Positions 38,956-48,320 of a DNA stretch of 64,000 bases are shown here, in pieces. Origin of the DNA: Williamsia sp. 1138 (GTDB lineage: Bacteria > Actinomycetota > Actinomycetes > Mycobacteriales > Mycobacteriaceae); assembly GCF_002095435.2 (NCBI RefSeq), contig NZ_MJEJ02000049.1, positions 124,001 through 188,000 of the forward strand, given 5' to 3'. Position numbers and translations under genes: made by a program. Position 1 is the first letter of the stretch; each line of letters begins with the position of its first letter. A model generated the notes under the pieces. The model had not been told where the DNA came from. It ran no database searches and saw only the letters and a program-made list of their open reading frames with translations.

Positions 38956-40521
38956 ATGGGTTCGAAACGCGGGTCTGGTCCGTCGCGCTCACCAGCGGTT
39001 CGATTTGCGATCCGATCGGTGGTCGCCGGCGTCCTGTTGGGGTGCGCGGTAGGCCTGGGCGCCTACAACCACTGGGGCCTGGCGCTGGGGCTGGGCGTAC
39101 CCCTGACGATCGCCGCGGTCTTCGTCGGTCCCCGGCCTCGGCGCATCGACGGCGCGCTGCAGGGCGGCCATTCGTCGCAGCAGATCCCCGTGACCGTCGA
39201 GGCGATCACCCGATCGAGCCTCGATGCGTCGAACCTGCAGCCGACTCTCGTCACCGCCACCATCTCTCCGCCGAACGACACCGAATATCGAACCCGGTGG
39301 CTGTCGGCAATGCCGAAGGGCATGGTCGCCAACCTCCTGAGCGATGCCGACAATCGGCTGCCGTCCTCCTTCATCCCCCCACGCCCACCGGAATCGCTGC
39401 CTTATCAGTCCGGTGGCGAGCCTGTTCCCGAACCCGAGTTCGGCGACAACCCCGCCAAGTCGACACTTGTCTACCCCGTGATCACCGTCGCCGTCGCGGC
39501 GGCGCTGTTCCTCGGCATCGGCAGCGGCTGGCATTTTTCGGTGTCGCTTCCGTCGACGGATATCGGCTCGGTCATCGGGGACGACGGCAGCGACAACCTG
39601 CAAGAGCGGATGGATGCGCTGGCCGAGAAGGTCGTGGATACGAGTCCTACGGCCGCGACGAACGTGCTCAGTCTCGAACTCGGGGAGGATGGGAGCGATC
39701 GCGCGTATGTTCTCGATCCGGCCACCGGCGAAAGCCTTTACGTCTGGTACTCCGCTTCAAGTGACAAATGGTACGGGCCCGATCGCAACTCGACGCAGTT
39801 CCGAGCGGGCAAGACGTTCTCGCTCGCTGACGTCTCGGGCATGCGGTTCAACGAAATTCGCGATCAGATGGCGGCCGCGATACCCCCGGAGATCGGGGGC
39901 TTGAAAACGATGAAGGTCGAGCGATCCGCCGACAACCAGCCCGTACTGGCCTCCGCGACCTTCGGTGAGGTCTTCGAAGGCGAGGCCACGATGCAAGCCG
40001 ACACCACAGGCAAACTCGCGGCCTGGTTCCAGCCCGGCGACTTCGGCGCGGCCATGGCCCAGGCGGCGCGCGCCCTGGAGGAGACCGGGCTGTCGACGTC
40101 TGAGCCACTGTTCACCAGATTCGAGATCCGCGGTACGGACTCCGACACCCCCATCATGCGGGCGGGAACCATCCAGAACTCCGGCGGAGTATTGATGGAC
40201 TTCTCAGATATCAGCCGAAACGGAAGTCTCTCGATCGTCCCCGGCTCGTTTCCGGTCTTCAGGAGCACCGATACTCCGTCTCGCGACTACACCGACGGCG
40301 CGGTCGCGTTCGACGACATCTCGGCGCAGACGTTCGACGCCGTCCGCGACGACGCGATGCGCCGGCACTCCGTAGATGCCTTCGACCGCAATCGCGTCGA
40401 TATCCAGACCTCGAGCACCTACGTCGTCGATCAGTATCAGACGGTGATCATGGTCGAGGTCGGCCCCGACAGTCCGATCGACTATTACACCCTCGACGGT
40501 CGGTTCATCGAAACAGAGTGA
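38956..40521 (+). CDS. Hypothetical membrane protein
   Basis: A 521-residue protein I do not recognise. Two membrane segments lie near residues 18-58 and a third near 171-191 ([18 protein letters not shown]). The remaining 330 residues should be extracytoplasmic if the last segment is a single pass. That part has repeated alpha/beta-looking units with phrases such as [24 protein letters not shown], and it ends in a Tyr/Asp-rich strand. ATG 38956 has GGAGG; the longer open frame upstream is antisense to secA2. It is convergent with the next hypothetical gene, itself a two-TM protein. Confidence 0.7.
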   Translation: MGSKRGSGPSRSPAVRFAIRSVVAGVLLGCAVGLGAYNHWGLALGLGVPLTIAAVFVGPRPRRIDGALQGGHSSQQIPVTVEAITRSSLDASNLQPTLVTATISPPNDTEYRTRWLSAMPKGMVANLLSDADNRLPSSFIPPRPPESLPYQSGGEPVPEPEFGDNPAKSTLVYPVITVAVAAALFLGIGSGWHFSVSLPSTDIGSVIGDDGSDNLQERMDALAEKVVDTSPTAATNVLSLELGEDGSDRAYVLDPATGESLYVWYSASSDKWYGPDRNSTQFRAGKTFSLADVSGMRFNEIRDQMAAAIPPEIGGLKTMKVERSADNQPVLASATFGEVFEGEATMQADTTGKLAAWFQPGDFGAAMAQAARALEETGLSTSEPLFTRFEIRGTDSDTPIMRAGTIQNSGGVLMDFSDISRNGSLSIVPGSFPVFRSTDTPSRDYTDGAVAFDDISAQTFDAVRDDAMRRHSVDAFDRNRVDIQTSSTYVVDQYQTVIMVEVGPDSPIDYYTLDGRFIETE

Positions 40522-40534
40522 CCGGGCTCGGTCT

Positions 40535-41677
40535 CTACTCCGCTTCCAGCGCCCGACGACGACCGGCTTCGATCTCGTCGATGGCCTGTTGTTGCGGGTG
40601 CAGGCTGCCCCGGTCGGCGAGATCGGTGACGATGTGATGGATGCGGTCGAGATAGTCGGCCTGCTGCGCTCCTTCGGAGTGCCGCGCGTTCTCGAGCAAT
40701 GACAGCGCCGTGGTCAGTTCCCTCTGGTCGGTGACGTCGAGAAGCCCGGTACCCACTGCGCGACCGTACTTTTCGCAGTCCGCCCACGCCTTACGCACGG
40801 CCATCACCGCCTGCTGATACTCGTCCGCACGGTCGAGATTGACCGGGAAACGCTCGGTGCGTAGTTCCTGTGCCCGACTGAGCGCCGTATGAAACCGCGC
40901 GACGGTGTCGACCGAGACGTCCGTGACAGCGGGAAAGCGCAGCAGCAGTTCGGGTTCGAGCTCGTACTGGGCGTAGTCGATCAAAACAGCCTCATGTTGA
41001 CGTATCGCGGCCTGCCACAGTCGCTCGGCGGCTTCGACGCTTCCGGCGTTGGCGATCCGGGGCGCTAGCCGGTCGGGCTGAGGTTGCGTCGGCTGGTAGT
41101 CGGGTTCGGCCTGCGCCGGCTTCGCGAGGTCCCCCATGGCCTTGCCGGCGAATACCTTGCGCTTCTTCGGCTGCTGTGCGCGCAATCGCGAGACGACCTC
41201 GGCGGCGGCGGGATCCGACTCGATGGTGGCCACCTGCCACTCCTGGTCGGGGTCGCTCGCGAACCGGAGCTGCAGATACCGGCAACCCCTCACCCGATAC
41301 TGATCGGCGCGCGAGGAGCGGGCCACCGAGGTGTCACTCGACAGTTCGGTGCTCTGTTTCACCGACAGGAGATCCGAGAGGGGAAACGAATGAATGGCCA
41401 CCTCGTTGCCGAAGTGCACCATCTCGTCGTCGACCGTGATGCTGATCGCCGGTAAGTCGAGCACCCGGCCGAGGGCGGCGGTCAGCAGACTCAGACCCAG
41501 CGTGGCGATCACCACCAGCCCGGTCACCACCGGATCGGTGTCGATGATCGTCAGCGCGACGAGCTCGATCAACGCTGCGACGGCCAGCGCACTGGCCACC
41601 GCGGCGAGGCGGTCGTGGAGCGGCCGACGGTACTCGATTCGCGACGTCACCGATACCGGACCGGAGTTGCTCGCCAC
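40535..41677 (-). CDS. Hypothetical protein with two membrane segments and a helical C-terminal domain
   Basis: A 380-residue protein of unknown function. Two hydrophobic helices lie near residues 25-47 and 50-70. A short beta-rich PH-like stretch follows (ISITVDDEMVHFGNEVAIHSFPL...RYLQLRFAS). A Pro/Gln linker (about 185-210) leads to a long alpha-helical C-terminal half (ERLWQAAIRQHEAVLIDYAQYELEPELLLRFPAVTDVS). The start is a GTG with AGAGGAG at good spacing. It faces the preceding hypothetical membrane protein tail to tail (13-base gap). Confidence 0.7.
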   Translation of the reverse strand: MASNSGPVSVTSRIEYRRPLHDRLAAVASALAVAALIELVALTIIDTDPVVTGLVVIATLGLSLLTAALGRVLDLPAISITVDDEMVHFGNEVAIHSFPLSDLLSVKQSTELSSDTSVARSSRADQYRVRGCRYLQLRFASDPDQEWQVATIESDPAAAEVVSRLRAQQPKKRKVFAGKAMGDLAKPAQAEPDYQPTQPQPDRLAPRIANAGSVEAAERLWQAAIRQHEAVLIDYAQYELEPELLLRFPAVTDVSVDTVARFHTALSRAQELRTERFPVNLDRADEYQQAVMAVRKAWADCEKYGRAVGTGLLDVTDQRELTTALSLLENARHSEGAQQADYLDRIHHIVTDLADRGSLHPQQQAIDEIEAGRRRALEAE

Positions 41678-41742
41678 GTGTTCTCCTCTTGCCCCGTGCC
41701 CCGCCCGACGGCGGCGACAAATCTCAGGCGGACTTTACCGCC

Positions 41743-42792
41743 TCAGGCCAGAGCTTCCCGGACGATCGGGGCCACCTTGGTGCCGTAGAGCTCGATGCTG
41801 TGCATCTTGGTCTCATGGTCGAGTGTGCCGTTGCCGTACTTGAGGTCGAATCTGTTGACGCCCACTGCCTCGACATTTCGGACGATTTTCGCCGCGACGG
41901 TCTCCGGAGACCCGACGTACAGCGAACCGTTCGGTCCCGCGGCCTGCTCGAATTGTCCTCTCGTGGTCGCAGGCCAGCCGCGCTCGCGTCCGATCTTGGT
42001 CATCTGGTCCCGGTAATGCGGCCAGAGTTCCTCGCGAGCCTGATCGTCGGAGTCCGCGACGTGCCCCGGCGAGTGCATGCCCACCGGCAGCTCCGGTTGC
42101 CCGAACTCGGCGAGCGCGCGGTGGTACAGGTCGACAAACGGCTCGAAGCGTGCCGGTTCCCCACCGATGATCGCCAGCATCAACGGGATTCCGTAACGGG
42201 CCGCACGCACCACCGATTCCGGCGAACCACCGACGCCGATCCAGGTCTTCACCGATCCCCCAGCGGTCTTGGGATACACCTGCTCGCCCTGCAGGGGTGG
42301 CCTCGTCGTCCCGGACCACTCGATGGGACCTTCCGATCGCAAAGCGCTGAACAGGTCCAGCTTTTCGCTGAAGAGCTCTTCGTACTGGCCCAGGTCGTAG
42401 CCGAAGAGCGGAAACGACTCCGTGAACGAGCCACGGCCCAAGATCACCTCGGCGCGACCTCCCGAGATCGCATCGAGCGTCGCGAACCTCTGGTACACCC
42501 TGATCGGGTCGTCCGAACTCAGCACCGTGACTGCGGTGCCCACCGCGATGTTCGTCGTCTTGGCTGCGATCGCGGCGAGCACCACCTCCGGAGCCGACAC
42601 GGCGAAGTCGGCCCGATGATGTTCTCCGACGCCGAAGAAGTCGAGCCCCACCTCGTCGGCGAGCACTCCCTCCGCGATGACGTCTCTGATCACCTGGTCA
42701 TACGACTGCAGCACACCATCCGCATCTGCGGTGCGATCACCGAAGGTGTCCAGACCGAGTTCGATGTCGAACTGTCCTCCGGGCTTGCCCAT
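41743..42792 (-). CDS. LLM-class flavin-dependent oxidoreductase
   Basis: A bacterial-luciferase-like TIM-barrel protein of 349 residues, expected to use FMN or F420. Typical parts are LDFFGVGEHHRADFAVSAPE, TTNIAVGTAVTVLSSDDPIR, ISGGRAEVILGRGSF and VGGSPESVVRAARYG. It fits the subgroup usually named Atu2307/SP_0267-like monooxygenases. Cofactor and substrate cannot be told from sequence. It is single, with 65 bases to the next gene on the same strand. Confidence 0.85.
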   Translation of the reverse strand: MGKPGGQFDIELGLDTFGDRTADADGVLQSYDQVIRDVIAEGVLADEVGLDFFGVGEHHRADFAVSAPEVVLAAIAAKTTNIAVGTAVTVLSSDDPIRVYQRFATLDAISGGRAEVILGRGSFTESFPLFGYDLGQYEELFSEKLDLFSALRSEGPIEWSGTTRPPLQGEQVYPKTAGGSVKTWIGVGGSPESVVRAARYGIPLMLAIIGGEPARFEPFVDLYHRALAEFGQPELPVGMHSPGHVADSDDQAREELWPHYRDQMTKIGRERGWPATTRGQFEQAAGPNGSLYVGSPETVAAKIVRNVEAVGVNRFDLKYGNGTLDHETKMHSIELYGTKVAPIVREALA

Positions 42793-42906
42793 TGCGGCCT
42801 CTTTCCATCGGTGGGGTGATGACCTCCTCAGAACTACACGTGGTCCGAGATTGTTCCCGCGGCCTAAACCCCGGCCTCCGCCTGGATGACCCAGTAGGCT
42901 CCCTCC

Positions 42907-43743
42907 ATGGGTAAGAGCAACGGGAAGAAGAAATCTCCGAAACTGCCGAAAGACGCCTACGAGGCCGAGCTGTTTCGTCTGCAGACCGAACTCGTGAAGC
43001 TCCAGGAATGGGTGAAAGACTCCAAGTCGCGGGTGGTCGTGATCTTCGAGGGTCGGGACGCGGCGGGCAAGGGCGGGGTGATCAAACGGATCACCGAGTA
43101 TCTCTCACCCCGAGTGGTTCGTACTGCTGCCCTGCCCGCGCCGACGGATCGAGAACGTGGCCAGTGGTACTACCAACGGTATATCGCGCACCTTCCGGCC
43201 CCCGGTGAGATCGTGCTGTTCGACCGCTCCTGGTACAACCGAGCAGGCGTCGAGAAGGTCATGGGATTCTGCACCCCACAGGAACATTCATTGTTCTTGA
43301 GACAGACACCCGTGTTCGAGCAAATGCTGCTCGACGACGGCATCATTCTGCGCAAGTACTGGTTCTCGGTGTCCGACGGCGAACAACTGCGTCGCTTCCG
43401 TTCGCGGCTGAATGATCCCGTGCGACAGTGGAAACTGAGTCCGATGGACCTCGAGTCGGTCTACCGCTGGGAAGACTATTCCCGAGCGAAGGACGAGATG
43501 ATGGTGCACACCGACACACCGAACAGCCCGTGGTATGTGGTCGAATCGGATGTCAAGAAGCACGCCCGGCTGAACATGATTTCGCACCTGCTGTCGACGA
43601 TCAACTACCACGAGGTCCAGAAACCGACCGTGGAATTGCCCGATCGACCGATCGATACCGGAACCTACCAACGGCCTTCGCGAACATTGTCGACGTACGT
43701 TCCGAATCATGTGGCGGAGCTACTCGGCGATCCCGAGAACTGA
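42907..43743 (+). CDS. ppk2: Polyphosphate kinase 2
   Basis: A 278-residue, one-domain PPK2 that transfers phosphate between polyphosphate and nucleotides. Walker A is FEGRDAAGKGGVIKR (about 48-61), Walker B is LFDRSWYNR (about 104-112), and the lid region is RRFRSRLNDPVRQWKLSP. This pattern fits class I PPK2 (NDP to NTP direction), though class is inferred. It is divergent from the LLM gene. The VOC gene begins 37 bases downstream and may be co-transcribed. Confidence 0.93.
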   Translation: MGKSNGKKKSPKLPKDAYEAELFRLQTELVKLQEWVKDSKSRVVVIFEGRDAAGKGGVIKRITEYLSPRVVRTAALPAPTDRERGQWYYQRYIAHLPAPGEIVLFDRSWYNRAGVEKVMGFCTPQEHSLFLRQTPVFEQMLLDDGIILRKYWFSVSDGEQLRRFRSRLNDPVRQWKLSPMDLESVYRWEDYSRAKDEMMVHTDTPNSPWYVVESDVKKHARLNMISHLLSTINYHEVQKPTVELPDRPIDTGTYQRPSRTLSTYVPNHVAELLGDPEN

Positions 43744-43780
43744 CCCCCACTCCCCGCACGCGGATGACTACATTGGGGGA

Positions 43781-44224
43781 ATGCAGCAAGAGATCAATTT
43801 CCTCACGTTCTCGACCCCTGACCTGCCCGCTGTCCGCACGTTTTATCGAGACGGGCTGGGTTGGACGCCGCTACTCGACGTGCCGGACGAGATCATCTTC
43901 TTTCAGATCGCGCCGCGGATGACCCTGGGCTTCTTCGACAGTGCAAAGTTCGCCGCTGACCTCGGCAGTGACGTACCTGTGGATCTACACAGCGCCTCTG
44001 CTCGTGGGATCACGTTGGCTCACAACGTGAGTGGCCGCGACGATGTCGTTGCCCTGATCGAATCGATGGCGGCCGCGGGAGGCCGAGTGCTCAAGCAGCC
44101 AACTGACAGTGCGTTCGGTGGGACATTCCACGGACTTGTCCTGGACCCGAATGACATCATCTGGGAGATCGCCCACAACCCGGGTTGGCAGGTGGACGAC
44201 GCCGGCCGAGTCAGTTTCGGTTGA
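43781..44224 (+). CDS. VOC (glyoxalase/bleomycin-resistance) family protein
   Basis: A 147-residue protein with two beta-alpha-beta-beta-beta modules. The start is INFLTFSTPDLPAVRTFYRDGL and the end is GTFHGLVLDPNDIIWEIAHNPGW, with the usual (F/L)xDPxxxxWE metal-ligand strand; here D-N-D-I-I-W-E. The ATG is preceded by GGGGGA. Substrate unknown. It follows ppk2 closely. Confidence 0.82.
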   Translation: MQQEINFLTFSTPDLPAVRTFYRDGLGWTPLLDVPDEIIFFQIAPRMTLGFFDSAKFAADLGSDVPVDLHSASARGITLAHNVSGRDDVVALIESMAAAGGRVLKQPTDSAFGGTFHGLVLDPNDIIWEIAHNPGWQVDDAGRVSFG

Positions 44225-44230
44225 ATGTGG

Positions 44231-44779
44231 TCAGCGCTCGCGAAGCGATCGCAGGTACCGGGCGGTGATCAATCGCTGGCCCACTCTGCCTAGCGGGCCG
44301 GCAACCTTGGCCGGCGTCGTCTGCGGCCTCGAGAATGCAGCTATCACCAGGACGACCGAGTCATCGGATCGGTGTTCGACGCAGAACAGTTCCTCACCCG
44401 ACTCCGGGTGCCCGGGCAGGGTGCCATAGGCGAAACCCTGACGGCGTGGTTCATCGATCACGTACACGACGCGAACGGGTGCCTTGACACGGAGGCGGCC
44501 GACACCGATCCCGAGCAAGGCGACGGCACCTTGGACGATCACGTTCGCCGAGGCGTTGACCGTGAAACCGCTACGCAACTGGATCTGCCACCGCAGAACG
44601 TCTGCACCACTCGTGCGGAACAGGGTTTCGCCGTGGCCGATGACCCTCTCCCGACGGAGGTGGTGGTACCCGTCTGGCGGCTCGGTCGCAGTGGCGCCCA
44701 CCTCCGGGTAGGCGAAATCAGCGACCTGGAGGCCGTCGACTTCGGTCGCGGTGAGCGGTCCCACCGCGTGTGTTCCCAT
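44231..44779 (-). CDS. DUF1990 family protein
   Basis: A 182-residue protein of the DUF1990 family, judged from FAYPEVGATATEPPDGYHHLRR near the N terminus and the C-terminal VYVIDEPRRQGFAYGTLPGHPESGEELF and RYLRSL. The family has a START/SRPBCC-like fold and no known function. The start is ATG 44779 (MGTHAVGPL). A longer open frame upstream runs antisense to rtcB and is rejected. It is divergent from rtcB (126-base gap) and convergent with the VOC gene. Confidence 0.78.
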   Translation of the reverse strand: MGTHAVGPLTATEVDGLQVADFAYPEVGATATEPPDGYHHLRRERVIGHGETLFRTSGADVLRWQIQLRSGFTVNASANVIVQGAVALLGIGVGRLRVKAPVRVVYVIDEPRRQGFAYGTLPGHPESGEELFCVEHRSDDSVVLVIAAFSRPQTTPAKVAGPLGRVGQRLITARYLRSLRER

Positions 44780-44905
44780 CGCCCCATCGTACGACCGGCC
44801 ACCGGTACGAGACGAACAAATCGGTGGACACCACGGCGTCGACCCAAATACCTTGAGCGAGCCATCCATTGGTGGCCAAACGCCGTCTATCAAGGAACTC
44901 CTGTC

Positions 44906-46105
44906 ATGAACTCCCGTTTCCCCGTTGCCCTTTCCGGCGCGTCCGCCTCGACCCTGTTGTGGGCCGACGAAGAGACGATCGAGCAAGAGGCCGTGAAACA
45001 GCTGCGCCGGGTGTCGCAATTGCCATGGGTGCACGGGGTCCGGGTGATGCCCGACGTCCACGTGGGCAAGGGAGCCACCGTCGGATCGGTGATCGCCATG
45101 CGTGACGCGATATGCCCTGCCGCTGTCGGAGTCGACATCGGATGTGGAATGACCGCTGTTCGAACCGATCTCGTCGCCTCTGATCTGCCGGACGATCTCT
45201 CCGGGATGCGGTCGGCGATCGAAGCGAAGGTCCCGGTGGGCTTTCACTCGCACAAGCGCCCGGTCAACCTGCGCGAGCTGGCGGTCGGCGGTGGCTGGGG
45301 CGACTTCTGGTCTCGGTTCGGCGATCTCGATCGTGGTGTGCAGCAGCTCGACACCCGGGCGCACAAGCAGGTCGGCACCCTCGGCGGCGGCAACCACTTC
45401 ATCGAGATCTGCGTTGCAGAGGGTGATGGCGCTGTCTGGGTGATGCTGCACTCCGGTTCGCGAAACATCGGCAAGGAGCTCGCCGATCGTCACATGGAGG
45501 TCGCGGCAGCGCTCCCCCACAATGTCGACCTCCCGGATCGCGATCTCGCGGTGTTCGTCACCGGCACCCCGGAGATGGACGCCTACCGCCGCGACCTCAC
45601 CTGGGCTCAGGAGTACGCGGCACGCAACCGCCGGGTGATGCTCGAGTTGGTGTGTGCCGCCGTACGGGAGTCGTTCCCTTCCCGAACCGTCGTGTTCGAC
45701 GACGCAATCTCATGCCACCACAACTATGTCGCAACAGAAGAGATCGACGGTCTGGAGCTGCTGGTGACCCGGAAGGGTGCCATTCGCGCAGGGTCGGGCG
45801 ACATGGGCTTGATCCCGGGTTCGATGGGTACCGGATCGTATGTGGTGCGTGGATTGGGTTCAGCGCAGTCGTTCTACTCCGCGTCGCACGGCGCAGGCCG
45901 GACGATGAGCCGGACCAAGGCTCGGAAGATGTTCACCGCCGGCGATCTCGTCGCGCAGACGGTCGGCGTCGAATCCCGGAAAGACGCAGGTGTCGTCGAT
46001 GAGATCCCTGCGGCCTACAAGGACATCGACGCGGTGATCGCGGCTCAGACCGACCTCGTCGAGGTGGTCGCACACCTGCGTCAGGTCGTGTGCGTCAAGG
46101 GCTAG
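44906..46105 (+). CDS. rtcB: RNA ligase RtcB
   Basis: A 399-residue RNA-splicing ligase joining 3'-phosphate (or 2',3'-cyclic phosphate) and 5'-OH RNA ends with GTP and Mn2+. The metal-binding Cys lies in VGVDIGCGM (C80), His in GGGNHFIEI (about 164), and the guanylylated His in SHGAGRTMSR (H328). SGSRNIGKELADRH is also conserved. This is the shorter, intein-free form. No archease or RtcA gene is adjacent. It is followed by a strong hairpin. Involvement in RNA repair is inferred from the family. Confidence 0.94.
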   Translation: MNSRFPVALSGASASTLLWADEETIEQEAVKQLRRVSQLPWVHGVRVMPDVHVGKGATVGSVIAMRDAICPAAVGVDIGCGMTAVRTDLVASDLPDDLSGMRSAIEAKVPVGFHSHKRPVNLRELAVGGGWGDFWSRFGDLDRGVQQLDTRAHKQVGTLGGGNHFIEICVAEGDGAVWVMLHSGSRNIGKELADRHMEVAAALPHNVDLPDRDLAVFVTGTPEMDAYRRDLTWAQEYAARNRRVMLELVCAAVRESFPSRTVVFDDAISCHHNYVATEEIDGLELLVTRKGAIRAGSGDMGLIPGSMGTGSYVVRGLGSAQSFYSASHGAGRTMSRTKARKMFTAGDLVAQTVGVESRKDAGVVDEIPAAYKDIDAVIAAQTDLVEVVAHLRQVVCVKG

Positions 46106-46129
46106 AACGTCCAGCAGGGCACGGGACAT

Positions 46130-46168
46130 CACGGTGGGGCACTCCCGAGAGGGAACCGCCCCACCGTG
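46130..46168. terminator. Bidirectional terminator between rtcB and the VWA gene
   Basis: The 11-bp arms CACGGTGGGGC (46130-46140) and GCCCCACCGTG (46158-46168) are perfect complements. The loop itself contains CTCCC...GAGGG-type complementarity. It lies between convergent stops at 46105 and 46186. There is no long T-run, but placement is typical. Confidence 0.7.
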
Positions 46169-46185
46169 TGCTCTTCCCGAGTGCA

Positions 46186-46827
46186 CTAGCGGGCGGCGCC
46201 GGCACGGTCCTCATCAGAGAAGCCGTCGACCGGAGGCGCACCGAGCGGGGCCGACATCTTGCGGACGTTGTAGGACGCGGCGGCCGCGAACGCGCCCTCG
46301 ACGCCTGCCGACGACGTCGTGTAAGTGATCGACTTGTCACCCGCGAATCCCATCGAGGTCCCGACCGCCACGGCGTCCATGTTCGCTCCGAGGAACAGGA
46401 AGTCCCATGCGTAGTGCTGTTCCTGGCGCATGATCGCCGCCTTCACCGCGTCGTGGGTCCATTCCCGACTGGAGTTCTCGTGACCATCCGTCAGCACCAC
46501 GACGGTCACGGCACCTGGGCGTTCGGACTCCGGCACTGAAGCCAGGTCTCTGCCGACCTCGGTGATGAGCCGACCGATTCCGTCGTAGAGTGCGGTCCCT
46601 CCCCGCGGTTGCAGGTCGAGAGGCGGCACCTCATCGATCGACCGGTTCGTATAGACGACGTCGTACTCGGTATCGAACTGCGCCAGCGTGACACCGACGA
46701 ATTTTCCGGCCAGTCGCTGTTTGTCGATGAACGTGTTGAATCCGCCTTCGGTGTCGTCCTGGATGGACGCCATCGAACCCGAGCGGTCGAGTAATATCGC
46801 GAGAAGCGTGCGGTCGGGATCGGTCAT
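46186..46827 (-). CDS. von Willebrand factor type A domain protein
   Basis: A 213-residue stand-alone VWA domain. The MIDAS is complete: LLDRSGSM (about 13-20), a Thr in the RGGTALYDG loop, and VVLTDGHENSS with the Asp. There is no signal peptide or membrane helix, so it is cytosolic. It resembles small TerY/YfbK-like VWA proteins, but no partner MoxR ATPase or Ter gene is nearby. The ATG has GGGAG 6 bases away; the much longer open frame upstream is antisense to bioY. Confidence 0.83.
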   Translation of the reverse strand: MTDPDRTLLAILLDRSGSMASIQDDTEGGFNTFIDKQRLAGKFVGVTLAQFDTEYDVVYTNRSIDEVPPLDLQPRGGTALYDGIGRLITEVGRDLASVPESERPGAVTVVVLTDGHENSSREWTHDAVKAAIMRQEQHYAWDFLFLGANMDAVAVGTSMGFAGDKSITYTTSSAGVEGAFAAAASYNVRKMSAPLGAPPVDGFSDEDRAGAAR

Positions 46828-46995
46828 GAGGTGCTCCCTTCGTGCATGGCCAGCCACAATGGCTGCTGCCGAAGGTAGCGCCCGGTACCGACACGTCCTT
46901 CGGCTCAGCCGGATCGCAAGGGTCGCCCGATTCTGGGATTCGCACCCGCACGGGACATAATCCGATCTGAAAAAGATTGGGTAGAGGTGACTGGA

Positions 46996-47625
46996 ATGTC
47001 TTCCACGGATTATGTGCACGAGAACCCGACGTCGCGAGCGCGCTGGGCAATCGGGGTCGGCGACCTGACGCAGGCGGCGGTGTTCGCCGCCCTGATAGCA
47101 GCGCTGGGACTGCCGGGCACGATCACCATCGGGCCGAGCGGGGTACCGATCACCCTGCAAACTCTCGGAGTGATGCTTGCCGGAGCCATCCTCGGGTGGC
47201 GTAAGGGCGGGCTCGCGGTGATCATTTTCTCGCTGCTGGCCATCGCCGGGCTCCCCATACTGGCCGGCGGGCGCACCGGACTGGTATCTCTGACGTCCCC
47301 CACCGCCGGCTTCTTCATCGGCTGGCTTCCGGCTGTCGTCGTGATCGGGATCCTGACGGCGACGATGATGCCGCGGTACCGGGTGCTGCCGGGCATCGTG
47401 ATCAACATCGTCGGCGGCATGGGGGTCATCTACCTGTTCGGGACGATCGGTCTGTTGCTGCGCACCGACCTGAGTTGGTGGGGAGCGTTGTCGACCAACG
47501 GCATCTACGTGGCGGGGGACGTGGCGAAGGCGGTGATCACCGCATTGGTGGCACGCCAGGTCCACCGCGGTTACCCCGGATTGATCAGACCGCTGCGGAT
47601 ACGCCGCAACACCGGTGGTGCATGA
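46996..47625 (+). CDS. bioY: Biotin transporter substrate-binding protein BioY
   Basis: The S component of an ECF-type biotin importer, about 209 residues with six predicted membrane helices. The BioY signature is ITLQTLGVMLAGAILGWRKG and SPTAGFFIGWLPA. ATG 46996 has GAGGTG 6 bases upstream (alternative GTG 46987). CATAAT at 46956-46961 is a good -10 candidate. The stop overlaps the bioM start (ATGA), giving a bioY-bioM-bioN operon. Confidence 0.94.
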   Translation: MSSTDYVHENPTSRARWAIGVGDLTQAAVFAALIAALGLPGTITIGPSGVPITLQTLGVMLAGAILGWRKGGLAVIIFSLLAIAGLPILAGGRTGLVSLTSPTAGFFIGWLPAVVVIGILTATMMPRYRVLPGIVINIVGGMGVIYLFGTIGLLLRTDLSWWGALSTNGIYVAGDVAKAVITALVARQVHRGYPGLIRPLRIRRNTGGA

Positions 47626-48320
47626 CTGCCGAGCGTTCACAGTCCGGGGTGGTCTTCGAGAATGTGGGCCACGCCTTCGGGGACAGAACTGTCGTTCGGG
47701 ACGTGTCCCTGACCCTGACCGAGCGCAGGATCGGCATCGTCGGCTCCAACGGCAGCGGCAAGTCGACGCTGGCGCGGATGGTGAACGGTCTGGTGATTCC
47801 GGACCGAGGGTCGGTGTGGGTCAACGGTGTTCCGACCCGGCGCCGGGCACGCGAGGTCCGCAAGATGGTCGGCTTCGTGTTCACCGATCCCGACCGTCAG
47901 ATCATCATGCCGACCGTCGCCGAGGACGTGGATCTGTCGCTCTCCCGCAGCGAACTGTCTCGCGAGGAACGGGAGCATCGAGTTGCACAGACGCTGAAAC
48001 GGTTCGGCCTGCACGAGCACGCCGATCGTCCCGCTCATCGCTTGTCGGGCGGGCAGAAGCAACTGCTCGCCCTGGCTTCGGTACTGGTCACCGACCCTGC
48101 GGTGATCGTCGCCGACGAACCCACCACTTTGCTCGACCTGCGGAACACGAGCATGTTGCGCAACACCTTCGCGACGATCGACGAGCAACTGATCGTGGTA
48201 TCCCATGACCTCGAGCTGCTGAGCGATTTCGACCGGGTCATCGTCATCGATGACGGCGCCGTCCACTGCGACGGTCCACCGGGGGTCGCCATCGCCGCCT
48301 ACCGCGAGTTGATGTCGTGA
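47622..48320 (+). CDS. bioM: Biotin ECF transporter ATPase BioM
   Basis: A 232-residue ABC ATPase of the CbiO/EcfA type. Walker A is GSNGSGKST (41-49), the Q-loop region DPDRQIIMPTVAEDV is typical of ECF ATPases, the signature is LSGGQKQLLALASVL, and Walker B is VIVADEPTTLLDL. The H-loop is VVSHDLELL. A single ATPase gene implies a homodimer with BioN. ATG overlaps the bioY stop, and its own stop overlaps the bioN GTG. Confidence 0.94.
   Translation: MTAERSQSGVVFENVGHAFGDRTVVRDVSLTLTERRIGIVGSNGSGKSTLARMVNGLVIPDRGSVWVNGVPTRRRAREVRKMVGFVFTDPDRQIIMPTVAEDVDLSLSRSELSREEREHRVAQTLKRFGLHEHADRPAHRLSGGQKQLLALASVLVTDPAVIVADEPTTLLDLRNTSMLRNTFATIDEQLIVVSHDLELLSDFDRVIVIDDGAVHCDGPPGVAIAAYRELMS

Noticed and set aside
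44780-45520. Extended frame fusing DUF1990 to upstream sequence
   Set aside because: The extension is antisense to rtcB, whose coding sequence is unambiguous.
46186-46827. Tellurite-resistance (TerY) system
   Set aside because: Only a single VWA protein is present; no TerD, TerC or MoxR-type partner lies nearby.
44906-46827. RtcB plus VWA protein as a joint RNA-repair or defence module
   Set aside because: The genes are convergent with a strong terminator between them, so they are not an operon and nothing else links them.
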